NCBI GenBank assembly: GCA_947568835.1
Contig: OX387602.1
Coordinates: forward strand, 13,939,021-14,003,020
Source of the DNA: Protonemura montana
Lineage: Eukaryota > Arthropoda > Insecta > Plecoptera > Nemouridae
DNA: 64,000 nucleotides
Direction: 5' to 3'
In this document: piece after piece, positions 50,383 to 62,560 of the stretch
Layout: each line of letters opens with the position of its first letter
How positions within the stretch are numbered: the first letter of the stretch is position 1
Notes under the pieces: model-generated
Databases searched by the model: none
Told to the model about the DNA's origin: nothing
Seen by the model: only the letters and a program-made list of their open reading frames with translations
Position numbers and translations under genes: made by a program

Positions 50383-52214
50383 CTACGAGTTGATGACAGT
50401 CAAGATGAAGTCGATGAACGCTGAGACGCGAGTATACACGCTTGGAGAGTTGACGGACCCGCAGGGCACTGTCCCCCACGAAACAATGCCGATGATCTCC
50501 AGCTTCCCGTTGATGCGTTGCTGAATCAGGGGGCCGCCAGAATCTCCCTGGAAGCGAACACAACTCTTCGGTACAATGGAAACTAAACTGATGTATCGTT
50601 TTGTCCGATCTCTGCAGTCCAAACAGAGTTATTTTTTATACATAGATCATTTCTTCATGATTGTGATATCTAAAGTGACCGTCTTCTTATTTGAGATTGT
50701 GAATATAATTTGTCTCCATTTCTAGCATTTCCAAAAATTAGCACTATGCACAACTTTATTATCCAACAATTTCCGCATTCTTCGTGTGTCGCCCATATAA
50801 TTGTTACAGAACGAACGAATCAAACTTCTTCTTATCTTTCTGAGCCAGCTCAATCTCAGTCTTATTTTCAATCTAAAGAAAAAATATTTGCATTAAATTT
50901 ACCTGGCACGCAGAAAGTCCTCCCTCGAGGGGTCCTGTGCAGATGTTAGTGTCTTCTAGAGGACTGTCTTCGTAGAGCTTCTTGCAAACGCTGTACTCTA
51001 CGATGGGGAGGTCAGAAGTCTGAAGAATGTCTGGCATGATTGGTAAGAGCAGACTCCCACCGACAGCGCCCCAACCGCTGAGAGTCGAATTTCCTGATGG
51101 GATGGTTCCTGCTTCTGGAAGGGCGATGGGTTGCACCCTTTCGTTAAAGACGAGAGGCTTGGACAACTTGAGAAGGGCAATGTCGTTCGCGGCGACTACA
51201 CTGAAAAGGAAACGGGTTTGGTAATGAAATGTTGCTATATATAAAAAACCATGCTTCCAGGTTATCCAGAACTAGTTATTAATGAGTCAGCTTACGGTTC
51301 GTTAGGGTACAAGGGATGGACAGAGACGAGTTCAACATGGATACTTTGTTCTGTTCCCTCAACGGTGCTCAAGTCATGTTCACCAGCAACGACCTGAAAG
51401 GAAAAATGACCGATTATTTTATCTGTTTTGTTATTATTTATTCGTCAATTTTGTACATGGTCGTCTAGTTTGGGACGGGATTTGGATGTTTGAAAAGGAT
51501 ACGATTTACTGACTTTGATTGGTGATTTTCGTAGCTTATCGACGCTCTTTTTTGATCAATGTGTCCTGCAATAGATGGCGTGGTGAAGAGCCTTACCAGA
51601 AGGTAGTTCTCATAGTTGGGTATTCCTACAGCACAGTGTCCAGCGGTCAGGATCCAGTACTCGTTCAGAATGGTTCCGCCGCAGTTGTGGATATGGATGG
51701 AGGTGGTGTTGATCTCCAACTCCAGCTGGATGGACACCTGATGAGGGAACTGGCCGGGCTTGGCATCGAACCCACCGACTATCTTTGGGGAGACGCCTGT
51801 CACTCCCACCACACGGGGATGGAGGCGATTCGAGTATTGGTGTGCTGTCAAAAAATTGTGCCGGATTCAGTGACGCGGGGAGTAGCAAAATAAAATATTG
51901 TATTAGTAAAATGTTAGAGAAAATTGTCTGGTATTTGGCTGTTTATATATTTTTTGCCTCCCTGCCTCAAGAAGAGTGACCAATTGTAGTATTTGACGAA
52001 CTAAAAAAAAATTGTGTGCCCTACTGGGTTCAACTACAACTTTCCCCAAATTGAAAAGTAAATTCCAAACTGAAATGTGGAGAAAGTTAAGGTTCTACTT
52101 ATCTCTCTCACTTGCAAAATCATTTTCCTCCATTCTGTTGAATCAAAAGAGTATCCCCCACTTACCAGATGCATAGGCAATTAAAGCCACGACCAAAATA
52201 ATTATCTTCCACAT
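50383..52214 (-). CDS. Secreted chymotrypsin-like serine protease (SP2)
   Basis: An S1-family endopeptidase zymogen. Five exons in phase: 52214-52166, 51844-51597, 51393-51296, 51200-50903 and 50547-50383, giving 285 residues. The signal peptide covers about 1-16. The propeptide ends SPK37 before IVGGF, a site trypsin could cleave. The triad is His86 (in TAGHC, a Gly in place of the usual Ala), Asp138 (NDIALL) and Ser234 (GDSGGP). Pocket positions 189 Ser, 216 Gly and 226 Ser point to chymotrypsin-like or brachyurin-like preference. An N-glycosylation sequon (NTT) lies at 62. This is the tandem twin of SP3. Its TTTATT near 50225 is a - strand poly(A) signal. Confidence 0.94.
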
Positions 52215-52233
52215 TGCTGGGATGTCAAATCAC
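52212..52233 (-). promoter_or_regulatory. Conserved leader of SP2 next to the start codon
   Basis: The 22 bases ending in the SP2 start codon differ from the same place in SP3 (54883-54904) by one base. The core reads GTGATTTGACATCCCAGC before (A/T)ATG. This may be shared ancestry or a kept leader function. Confidence 0.6.
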
Positions 52234-52873
52234 AACTACAGCAAAATGGTCGTAGGAAATATTTATTCTGAAAAATGTCAATCCAATGTACAAACCCTCA
52301 TCAACAGAGTAAAAATATTGTCATTGTTATGTTATATGAAAAACTTTTGATTTTTTTGAAATAATAATCAATGTATCAACCTGGGTTATCAGCTACAATT
52401 TGTTATTCCGATCAGCGACAGTTAAGTGCACTATATTGTAAGCTGCTTGTACAATATCTGTAAAAATGTGTAAAAATGTCTGTATATTCGAAAGAATTCT
52501 ATGAAAATAAACAATTACAATTACAATGCACTTTTTACAGTTCTTACATGCTCACTTGAAACGATACCTCTAGCAGAAATTTTGGAAATATTTTGTAAAT
52601 AGGTGGGGATGTCTTATCAAACAAGCTATTTTCTCAAAAGAAAAATCCATACAAAATTTATTTTGTAACGATTTATTTTCAATAATATCACATGCTGAAT
52701 AAGTACAATCCTAAATATAATTTTGTAATGCAATCATGTCCATGGTAAGCTACTTTTTCTTCAGACCTAAATTGATTTGTATTCACAAACAATTAAGTTG
52801 GCATGCTTTAGTAGACACTAAAATAAATCTCGTTTCTTCTCCAAGTTTCCCAGGGTTTATATCTTCGTCACTT

Positions 52874-54885
52874 CTACGAGTTGATGCCTTCATTGATAAA
52901 GTCGATGAACGCCGACACGCGAGTGTAGACGCTGGGAGCGTTGACGGACCCGCAGGGGGTGACTCCCCACGAGACGATGCCGATGATCTCCAGCGTCCCG
53001 TCTTCGCGGATCTGTACCAGGGGGCCGCCGGAATCTCCCTGGAAGCGAGAATTAGACTTTGGTAAAGATATGCAAAGGTGTTTAAAGACTGAAGACCTGA
53101 CCATGGTCAAAAATCAGAACGAATCGCGAAAATGAGCCAGTTTAGATCCAGAAAAGAGCAATGCAAGAGCTTGGCATAACTAACAACCATTTTAAAGAAA
53201 TACAATTTTCCGTGCCTCTGATAAGCATTTGGCTTGTCCCTACAAGGATAAAATCACTAAGGACGAGTATTTCCTAACTATGGTATAGCCATGAGAGTAA
53301 ATTATCGTTTAGGCGTGTGTTTTTGGCATCTTCTATCATAAAATATGTTATATATTTACCGAGCAGGCTGAAAGTCCTCCTTCCAGTGGTCCTGTGCAGA
53401 CGTTGGTGTCCTCTAGAGGACTGTCGATGTATATCTCCTGGCAAACGCTGAATTCCACGATGGGGAGATCAGAAGTCTGGAGAATGTCTGGCATGATCGG
53501 GAAGAGGAGACTTCCGCCGGTAGAGCCCCAGCCGCTGAGAGTCGAGGTTCCGGAAGTGATAGATCCTGCCTCTGGAAGAGCGATGGGCTGCACCCTCTCG
53601 TTAAAGACGAGTGGTTCGGTCAACTTGATCAGAGCGATGTCGTTCGGAGCAACAACTCTGAAAACCCACAAAGAGATCGGGTGACTTGAAATCTTTGCAT
53701 TCTTATTTATGTATATGTTAATAAAAGTGGTGTCTTACGGTAGATCAGGGTAAAGGGGATGGACAATGATACGTTCGACGTGGATGTTCTGCTCTGTTCC
53801 TTCAACCGTGCTCAGGTCATGTTCACCTGCGACGACCTAAGTCACAAAAAAGATTCAAATTTATAAATAATCACAACACACCTTTCACGTTATCAATTTT
53901 GTTTCGAAAACTTATTCGTTGTTGATTGTAAAGTATAAAGAGGTCTCCTTATCGAACGGTTTGGTCTGTTGGAATTTGAATTTTCATGAAATCGCCGAAG
54001 TTACGCAACACGTAGGTATTTGTATACAGGTATTGGTAACAACACTCAGGGTCAGGTATTGGATGAGTGACTATCATACACATGACCCCTGCTTTTTGGG
54101 AGAAAGGTTGGAGGAATTAACTTTAGTGCAGCAATTACAATTACCTTGCTTTTATTTCTCAACAGCATGGATTTGTGGAGGTATCCTGTTGTTCGAGTTG
54201 TACAGTCCTTTGCAAGGAACTTTAAGCCGGTGTTCCCCTCGGCGATCTTCGACAGGAATAGACTTCTTGCAGGAACCGGGTTTCCCTCCTCCCTTAGATT
54301 TATCATCATCAACTCATTCACCGAATCAATTAGACCAGAGCCACAGCGACCGATGCCAAAAAATTGCGTCGTTAAACCCCACTAACCATCAGGAACCTCT
54401 TGATCAGAACACTATTGAAGACTGCAAAAACTTACCAGGAGGTAACCCTCGTAGTTGGGAATTCCCACCACACAGTGTCCAGCGGTTAGGATCCAATACT
54501 CGTTCAGAATGGTTCCGCCGCAGTTGTGGATATGGATGGAGGTGGTGTTTGTCTCCAACTCGAGCTGGATGGACACCTGGTGGGGAAACTGGCCAGGCTG
54601 GGCCTCGAACCCACCGACTATAGCCGGGGTGATCTCTGACAACCCCACCGGTCGGGGGTGGAGGCGGTTCGAGTATTGGTGGGCTGTAAAATAATTAGAG
54701 AGTGCAGTAAAGCGAGCAGCAATGAAATCATAGATAATTAAATGTTAGCAAAGGATCCAATAATCGAATTAATATCTTTATCTCCTAATATAATTTAAAG
54801 AGGTCAGTCAAGCCTTAAATTAGTTTTCTCTCTTACCAACTGCATAGGCAGCGAGTGCCAAGAGCACAGTTGTGATCCTCCACAT
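52874..54885 (-). CDS. Secreted chymotrypsin-like serine protease (SP3) with altered activation site
   Basis: The paralogue of SP2, with identical exon structure: 54885-54837, 54683-54436, 53836-53739, 53657-53360 and 53038-52874, giving 285 residues. Signal peptide about 1-16. The triad is intact (His86 in TAGHC, Asp138 in PNDIAL, Ser234), with pocket residues 189 Ser, 216 Gly and 226 Ser. The residue before the mature IVGGF is Ala37 (ITPA), where SP2 has Lys and SP1 has Arg, so classical tryptic activation at this bond is not expected. The only nearby Arg is followed by Pro (HPRP). Position 192 is Ser (CSGDSGGP). Intron 2 holds a SINE absent from SP2. No frameshift or stop is seen, so it is probably functional and activated another way. 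Confidence 0.94.
53953..54382 (+). repeat. SINE copy 2 (5S-like head) in SP3 intron 2
   Basis: Homologous along its length to 23018-23417. Near its head, GAAGTTACGCAACAC is followed at 54050-54075 by GGTCAGGTATTGGATGAGTGAC. This resembles the internal promoter box of 5S rRNA (GGTTAGTACTTGGATGGGTGAC), so the family is probably a 5S-derived SINE. It lies antisense to SP3. Confidence 0.75.
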
Positions 54886-54904
54886 AGCTGGGATGTCAAA
54901 TCAC
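54883..54904 (-). promoter_or_regulatory. Conserved leader of SP3 next to the start codon
   Basis: This matches the SP2 leader at 52212-52233 apart from one base. A TTTATATC element about 30-40 bases further upstream on the - strand could act as the TATA box. Confidence 0.5.
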
Positions 54905-55541
54905 TACTAGCAGATCAAAGATATAAATCGAATAAATCTACTACTGGCACGTAATGGAAATGTTATCGTGCAAAAATGATTCAATGTTCAAGTATTTTTT
55001 AATAATCAATGTCATCTCAAATAAATGTTTTTTTTTGTTGATTATAATTTGTCATTGGAACAATCTGAGATAATCTTTATTGTGTTCCGATACAGGTTAT
55101 CTGTGACAGCAAAATAACACCGAATTTAGTAAACCCATTTGCGATCGATGCCTTTGCATAATTCAAGCCATTTTTTGGGTTTTCACATTGGGAATTTCTT
55201 TGTGAAAAGCTACAAGTTTATGATACAAGCGACTTACTATGCAAATCTTTCATAGGTTACTTTGTGTCCTTGGAAAGATGCATCAATTAGCTATTGTCAG
55301 TCAAGAAAAACATAGCAACCTTATTCCTAAGCAAAAATACTTTTCAGTTACTTTTGGAATTATAGCGATAACGCTGACAGATCTCAGTAAAAAAATAAGG
55401 TGGGTGCAGAAAAGACACACACAAACAAATAATTATTGGAAAACTATAAAACACAATATTTATTTGTTAAGGCAGAGAACAAACATATTTTTTAAAATAT
55501 CATTAAGCATGTAAATATAGTTGGAATCTTGGTTGGAATGT
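54905..55541. other. Spacer between SP3 and CDC26
   Basis: It holds the SP3 promoter and the CDC26 3' end; TTTATT at 55459-55464 reads AATAAA on the - strand, 78 bases past the CDC26 stop. The 91-codon + frame at 55239-55514 shows no family resemblance. Confidence 0.5.
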
Positions 55542-55748
55542 TCACGGATTTCGCGCTGGTGGAACGAAACCGATGCGTTCATTCATCATTTCTTGTTTCG
55601 TCTTCTTCTCTAGATTTTCAAGCCAGGGTTCGGTGGAGCTGTTTGCCTTCTGTTGATCTCTTCGAGCTTGAATTGCCCTTTGCATAGAGTCATATTCTTG
55701 TAAATCATCCAACTTTAATTCGATACGGGTTGGACTACGTCGGATCAT
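55542..55748 (-). CDS. CDC26: Anaphase-promoting complex subunit CDC26
   Basis: A small accessory subunit of the APC/C ubiquitin ligase that stabilises the TPR subunit APC6/CDC16 by inserting its N-terminus in the TPR groove. The single exon encodes 68 residues (human 85). The N-terminus MIRRSPTRIELKLDDLQEY closely parallels the family signature (M-x-R-R-x-P-T-R-x-E-L-K-L-D-D). The conserved C-terminal motif NERIGFVP matches the NDRIGYKP type. The linker between is shorter than in vertebrates, and the tail after the motif is almost absent. It is head-to-head with ING3. Confidence 0.93.
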   Translation of the reverse strand: MIRRSPTRIELKLDDLQEYDSMQRAIQARRDQQKANSSTEPWLENLEKKTKQEMMNERIGFVPPARNP

Positions 55749-56135
55749 TCTGTAATTGAAAGTTTAAAAGACGCGCTCAATACAGGCTATCGTAAAAAAC
55801 AAACATGGCGACATATGTGGACGAATGAAATGGATGCAGACAGCGTGGAACCAGGCTTTTCTGAAATGTGTCCTGTCTCTGACTAGATAATGAAAAGATT
55901 TACATAATAAACATAGTGCCTCCCTTCGATAAATTCTGGAATGTCTGAAAACATATTATTTTCCTCACAACCTACGCTGAGCTCGTCAACCAGCTGATTA
56001 CAATTTTGATTTGCCGCAGTCGGCATCGCTAAAGCTAAGATTTCGATTTAAAGTGAATCTTTTTGAAATTAGGCAAAAACAATTGATTCATTCGACTATA
56101 TTTATATTTTTATAACACTATTAAGTATTAGGAGC
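55749..56135. promoter_or_regulatory. Bidirectional promoter interval, CDC26 / ING3
   Basis: 387 bases separate the divergent start codons of CDC26 (-) and ING3 (+), so the interval must contain both promoters unless upstream exons exist. No TATA box is obvious. Confidence 0.5.
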
Positions 56136-59065
56136 ATGTTGTATCTTGAAGATTACCTGGAAAGTATGTTAAAAACTCTCTGCTAACGTTGACGGCCGAA
56201 TGTAGAAATGGCGTCTGTTGCTACAGTTCATTCCAAAATTTAATTTGTACATCCCATATTTGAAGCTTACTTTTTCATAAAAGTTTTAAAACACCACTTA
56301 TAGACAAATTATTGAATCAAATTGAAACATAGTCATATTAAAATAATGTGATTTTATGGCTAAATTAACGTTCTTGGCGCCCAACAATACTCGCAAGAAA
56401 TGTTTTTAGCTTGCATGTTATACAATAAAAGCTAGGTTAAGAGACGCACCTTAATTATTTCCTTTGTCTTATTTCAGTGATTGAACATCTTCCACAAGAA
56501 TTAAGGGATAGATTTACCGAAATGAGGGAAATGGACCTTTCTGTTCAAAGTAAGGAAAGTAGTTGAATAGTTTTGAAGGCAGCCGTTTCTTTGTTGCCAA
56601 AAATGTTCCAGAGAGCGTGACGATTTCGCTCGGCATCAAAAGTGAACTCTTTGTCACTATACGTAGACAAGGCGAATGAATCTACTCAGAGTCATTGAAA
56701 AAGCGTGTTCTTATCAAATCTAGAACATGATTATTTCTAGTTGAATACGTAAATATGTATTTACTTTAAAAATGTTTTTGTCCGACATTTTAATTTGTTC
56801 TTAATTCTAGATTCTATGGACAGTTTGGAGAAGCACGTGAAAACGTTTTTCTCTAATGCAATTAAAATGAAGCCAACTGAGAAAGATGAAGAATATCAAG
56901 TTATAAGAAAAGATTATTACAAAACTTTAGAGGATGCTGGTATGGCCGTCAAAATATACCATTATTCGTGCAAAACCCGTTAATTTACCATAAAATGATA
57001 TCAATAATATTGCAGTGATAATCACCTACATTCCAGTTGTTAATATTGTTCTCATTAATTAGATGAGAAGGTACATTTGGCCAATCAAATGCACGAGTTG
57101 GTGGATAGATATCTAAGACGACTAGACCAAGAGCTACACAAGTTTAAAATGGAATTGGAGGCTGACCACACAGGCATTACGGAAGTCTTGGAAAAGCGTA
57201 TGTTTCTATATTTTTGACTTCTGAGAGATTAACCTACTTGTATCAATCAAGATAGGTAATATCTATTAAATTTGATTTGGTGCAGGTTCATTGGAATTGG
57301 ACCAACCTCAACAAAACAGCAGTCAGAAAGAAAACCGATACGGGTTTGGAACGCCTAGTCGAAGCTCACATCATGGTAATACATTAGGTATTATGTTGAC
57401 AACAATTGATGATACCAATATTAATCAATATCTTAAATATTACAATTATATTTACAGTTACATAATTACAAATATACAACACAAGAACACAATACAATTA
57501 CATTAAAATAGTAACTTTGGTATATTTAATTTTAGATAACTAAAAAAAACATAAGATTCAATTCATGCAGCAGAAGTGTAAACATTTTCTTAAAATATAA
57601 AATCTCTTTCATATTTTCTTTGACATAGCACTACAATTTTCTGATGCTTCTGTTTATTGTCACTATGAAAAGACACACCAAAGACTTAAATTAGATCCCT
57701 CAAAGATGAAAAAATTGTTCTTAAGCCCCAGCATTTGTGTAACACATAGTCATCGTTGCATCTTCCAGAAAAACGCCGAGACTCCAATCCAATTTCAGAT
57801 CGAGCCGAAAAACGTATGGCAGTCGAGAAAATAAATCCCCCGACACCGCTAGCTATTGGCTTACCCGAACCACGACCAGTACCCGCCGCTGCCGCAGGCA
57901 TTGCTCCCCCACCCCCCATCGTACCGACACCAGTCATACCGAATGTAAGCTACAACCTTGGCCACATAGGCGCAGGCGGAAACGCTATTGCAGCCGCTGC
58001 CTCACAAGCAATAGCTGCCACGCAACAAATGCAGCAAGGCCGGAGAACTGCTAGCCTTAAGGCATCGTACGAGGCAATAAACATCGGCGTTCATGCGCAT
58101 GAGTTCAGTATTGGAAAAGAGCTGGCGGGAGCGGCGCAAACTGCTATCGCGGCTATCCATGACACGACTAAAAAGCAGCATAAAAAGAAGACGACGACCG
58201 CAGCTGCGGTCAGCGTGCCAGTGTTGGCGCCGCCTGTCGAACCGTCACCACCTCCGATGCAGCTGGACCTAGATCCGAGCATATCATTGGATCCGACAGC
58301 CGACGTGAATGCCGATAATCCAGACTGGACGTACGACCCAAACGAACCGCGGTATTGCATCTGCAATCAGGTGTCATACGGGGAAATGGTCGCTTGCGAC
58401 AACAAAGACGTGAGTCTCATGATTCAATGGATGTGGGTTGCTATGCTGTTTTTTTCAAATATCATAATGCACTGTAGTTTTTCATAACTGGCACTATAAG
58501 GTAGTTGGTTTTCTTTATTCATATGATGTAATGTTGATTTTTTATGTTGATTTAAATTAATTGCAGTTGGTGGTGGCAGCTTGTACAATTTTGTTGATTA
58601 TTTATGTTAGCTATTTCATACACTCTTGAAAACTACTTTCATAAGTCATTTCCAACATCAACATAAAACTTACCTCCTTCTTAGTTTCCTGACTTTAAAG
58701 GATTCATATTTAAGCTCATATCCATCTATTTGAAAATTGATTATCTCCAATACTCTTCTTTCTTCGACTACCTATTACAAATTTGTATTATTTTTCTTTT
58801 TCAAGAGCAATAATTTTTATAAAAATTGAGTAATGCATTTACGAATTACAAATCGGCAGTTAAAATTGGCGCAGTGATTTACTTTAACTGAATGAACATT
58901 GGTTGAATATACAATATGTTTGTTTTTGTTTAGTGCCCATTCGAATGGTTCCACTACCCTTGTGTGGGCATCACAGCCACGCCCAAAGGCAAGTGGTATT
59001 GTCCGCGATGTACATCGTCAATGAAGCGAAGGGGCGGCTCGCGGAAAAGTACCGCAGCAAACTGA
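56136..59065 (+). CDS. ING3: Inhibitor of growth protein 3 (NuA4/Tip60 complex PHD protein)
   Basis: A chromatin reader subunit of the NuA4/Tip60 histone acetyltransferase complex. Seven exons in phase: 56136-56163, 56478-56549, 56811-56939, 57063-57197, 57286-57375, 57769-58409 and 58934-59065, giving 408 residues (human 418). The N-terminal ING domain begins [20 protein letters not shown] and includes [14 protein letters not shown] and [15 protein letters not shown]. The middle is Ala/Pro-rich but keeps [15 protein letters not shown], an ING3 signature. The PHD finger, about 347-391, has the Cys4-His-Cys3 pattern (Cys348, 350, 361, 366, His372, Cys375, 388, 391) and is split by the last intron. 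It ends with the usual basic tail MKRRG. AATAAA lies at 59306-59311. Identification is secure. Confidence 0.96.
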
Positions 59066-59859
59066 TCGACAAGTGTCCAGCGTCAGAGCCATCGCTCCAA
59101 GGCCAAACGTCACGAATAACTCGATGAATTTGTACTGATTGCTGAACAGTACTTTTAAACATACTTTTTAATTCTAAAACAAAAAATAATGAAGCAGTGT
59201 TCTTTGTTTTAAAAAAATTTGCTTACTTCATTGACGTTGGAAAACATTGAGATTATATTTGGTAGTAGCTGCATCAGTGTCCTCTAAAAGACATTCTGTG
59301 TTACAAATAAAACTTTGGTGGGCCTAATGTCGGGCATAACATTGTGTATATATATAAAATGAATTTAAAAGCAAGTAATTGCACTAACGATTAGGTCAAT
59401 GTCAAGATTTGACTTGCTGTAATCACCAAGTTGGATATTATACATCACTGACATGATGGTTTTGATTTTGCTATCGGATTCAATGCTTGGTATCTGCTAG
59501 GAGTATTGGTATGACGACCTGGAGATTGTTCGACACTTTCTCTTTTACAATATATCTGTGATGTGAAACTAGATTCTATTAGCTTGTAATGTGCGTGAAC
59601 AAATGTAATTAGGTAGTGAGGGAGGGTAGTAATAATAATTAGAACCACTAGCAAATTGTCATGTGCAGGGAAAACATATTGAGCCTATTGTGGATTAATA
59701 TTATAATGCACACATTCAGTTTTTGATTGAATCGTCTTCCGTAGTCATGTTTTGTTTCAGTCTTTTGCAAATGCAAATAAACTTAATGGTAGTAAATAAA
59801 TAAATAATAAATAACAAGATGAAAAATGAAAAATGATTCCCACTATTGAGTCTGTGCAG
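59066..59859. other. Convergent spacer between ING3 and the second carboxypeptidase
   Basis: It contains the ING3 3' end (AATAAA at 59306-59311) and an AAATAAATAA-type simple repeat at about 59792-59815. No gene is seen. Confidence 0.55.
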
Positions 59860-62560
59860 TTACACTTTGCACACGATTTCCTTGGCCAAAGCTTTCACTG
59901 CGGCAAATGTTTCTTTGCCAGTCGGAATGATTTGCTTCGCAGGCAACATGAATCCATAGGACCCTTTGTCCCTCAGTTCAACTGTGTACGCGTACTTGAT
60001 TCCTGCAACTCCCTTCGCCCAGTCGTCTGATGCTCCTGGCGGCAAAAGATAACTGTTGAGTTGAATGCTGTCTTTGGTGACTACTTCTTTAAGCAAATTG
60101 TATTAGACAATGGGATAACTTCAGGTTATCCTTCACTCCACTACTTAACACATCATTTCAAACTGACTACACATCAAATATCTAATTTCAAAATGTGAGT
60201 AAAATGATTATACAGGTAATTCTAAATAAGCCCGAGCTTTAAAAGCTGAATCACGTTGCAAATACTTGCAATTTACAAAGTATTTTATTATTAGTGATCC
60301 TTAAAAAAAAATCTGAGCTTGTTAATATTGATCATAAATGAGTACATATTTACAAAAAAAGAGCTACGTGCTATATAACGTACTATAGATAGCATATAAG
60401 TTAAAAGAGTAGATAAGTTTTTAAGCAAATAATTTGTAACGACCTTAAATTTGTTTTTCCTCACCTGAAGTCGGGTACATAAGTGCTGTCGACGATCCCA
60501 AATCGTACCGTGAACCACCAGTTCTCGCGATCGCATCCACTGCCTTCTTCCCCATGGACATCAGATCATCATAGTCTCCCACTTTCTTGTTCGTGTAACC
60601 CCATGGGATGAGCCACATCTGTGAGTATGCGTGCATCGTCAAGAACAATCGAATTCGGTCTTTACGATCCATGATGAAGTCAGACATCGCTCGAGTCTCC
60701 GGCTCCGAAAACGCCTTAGATCCCGCGTAGGTCTCGTGGCAAGGGTCATCAGACGCTCCTCGCTCACCCCAATGGAAACCCCAGTTGCGATTGGCATCCA
60801 CCCCCACGCACGCAGACTCCCAGAAAAATCGCCGGCGACGGCGTCGACGGAGAAATTCGCTCTCGTCTTGGTTAGAGCGCGTTTTCCTCCATAGGCGGTC
60901 TGTTGTGTGGGAGTATTCGTAGCCGTCTGGATTCGCGACGGGAAGTATGTACCAGTCTGCTCCGTCAACTATTTTTTTGTTTGTTTTGTAGTTCTCGACA
61001 AGCTGCTTTATGGTGTACATTACGACAGCAGGTGATATCCACTCCCTTGCGTGCATTCCTGGAAGGAAACTAAAGATTTAATTTCCGAAAATAAGAAAGT
61101 CTTACTATGTGAGGATGTGCAATGAAAATGTTCTTGCAGTTCTTGGCTTGCCAATCACAAAGCGGCTGAATCAGCAAGTGTGACCGGCCACTGTTATTTG
61201 CGTTTTTCCCTTTGATTTCATCTGATTGGTTGTCATTGAGCATCTTGTATAAAACGTGATATGATTATAAGTAGAAGTACAAAGAAACATCCTGAAGTGT
61301 AGCAAACAATAATAATCATAATGAAACCAGTTCTAATAATTAATCATATAAATATTCACAAAATTAAATATTAATAACACCAGCGCTAACTAGGTTACTA
61401 ATACCAAGTTAAGAAGTATTAAAAGAGTGTAATATTTTTGTATTCTTAAATCTCAGGGAATCACAATTTAAGACTGCCCAACAACGCTTTTTGCCTAAAA
61501 CAAAGCGATAAATTCGCCCTTTATCACAATGAGTAATCCGTTATTTGCAAGGCAAATTTTTTCACGACTATTTATTTTTTTAGCGTAGCACATTATCACC
61601 AGTTTATAGAGCTTGCCGGTCAGAGTTGTCAATGTACTTTAGAGAAAGGGTTGGGTTAGTGTTTTAATCAATACATTTTCTCACAAGAAAATTATATAAT
61701 TTATAGTGGACTTATTAGCTGCCTCGATGAAAAAAACACACACATAGAGATGTAGGAAGATGTAGGAAGATGTATTAAAAAACTGTGAGAAATCATTATA
61801 GCGAGTGATGGAAATGATTGTGTTGTACGGAAAAGGTTTTTGGAGAACATTATTTTAAGGGGAATAACAATGTTTACAAACAAAGAGCAACACTGGGTTG
61901 GCAATATAAACCGCCTGGAGAATATTGCCATGGCCTTTTCGGGTTATGAATCATACCATGTGTGCAGCCTATGGCCATTAACGAATTGGTCGGTCGTTAC
62001 TTCGATTTGAATTTAGTGCACAATTGAAATTGAAACGGGTATGACCGTTATGAGTTTTGTGGCCGTAGGTAGACAAGACCGTGCTAAATTTAAAAACGTG
62101 AGTGATGAGTGCCCAAGAAAGCTTTCGTGGAAGAGAGCAGAGACATTCAGAGGCATTCAGAGAGAGCAGGTAAGACAAACAACTACACAGATATACGTAC
62201 CACCATCAATCCAAACGATAGGTTTAGGATCTCCGTTCTTCGCGAGCCCAGACGATATCTTGACGACCTTGAGAGGTTTCCCCAAGCTGGACTTCCCGAT
62301 TGTCATTAGTTCGACTCTATTGGGGTACGCAACCGTTAAATAGTTCAAGTAGTTGAGCATATCTGTGGAATTATGTGCATATTGTTAAGTTTTGGAAGAA
62401 ATTCCACGTGATCATTCAAATAACCTGTCAACAATAATTTACCAGCGTATCTGTGATAGCGTTTGAATGACATGTCATGAAGCTTTTCTTTCTTAGGTCT
62501 GCTCTTTTGTTCCATCTTTTGTGGTGCGTGAAGTTGCGGGTTTTGTTCAGCAATAGCTTT
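59860..62560 (-). CDS. Zinc carboxypeptidase, M14A, B-type specificity (5' part missing)
   Basis: Four in-phase exons are visible: 62560-62443, 62362-62201, 61058-60465 and 60035-59860, giving 349 residues. They cover the end of the propeptide ([10 protein letters not shown], parallel to QAAIDAENPKL in the 34 kb gene), a basic linker ([11 protein letters not shown]) and the whole enzyme. Zinc ligands (HAREW; TMHAYSQ), ANRNW, the Tyr of MYPTSG and the catalytic Glu of VELRDKG are all present. The GASDDW motif has Asp at the specificity position, so Lys/Arg preference is predicted. An insertion with seven Arg in a row lies just before [10 protein letters not shown]. The signal peptide and first propeptide exons were not found in 62561-64000 and probably lie beyond the window. 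Confidence 0.88.
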
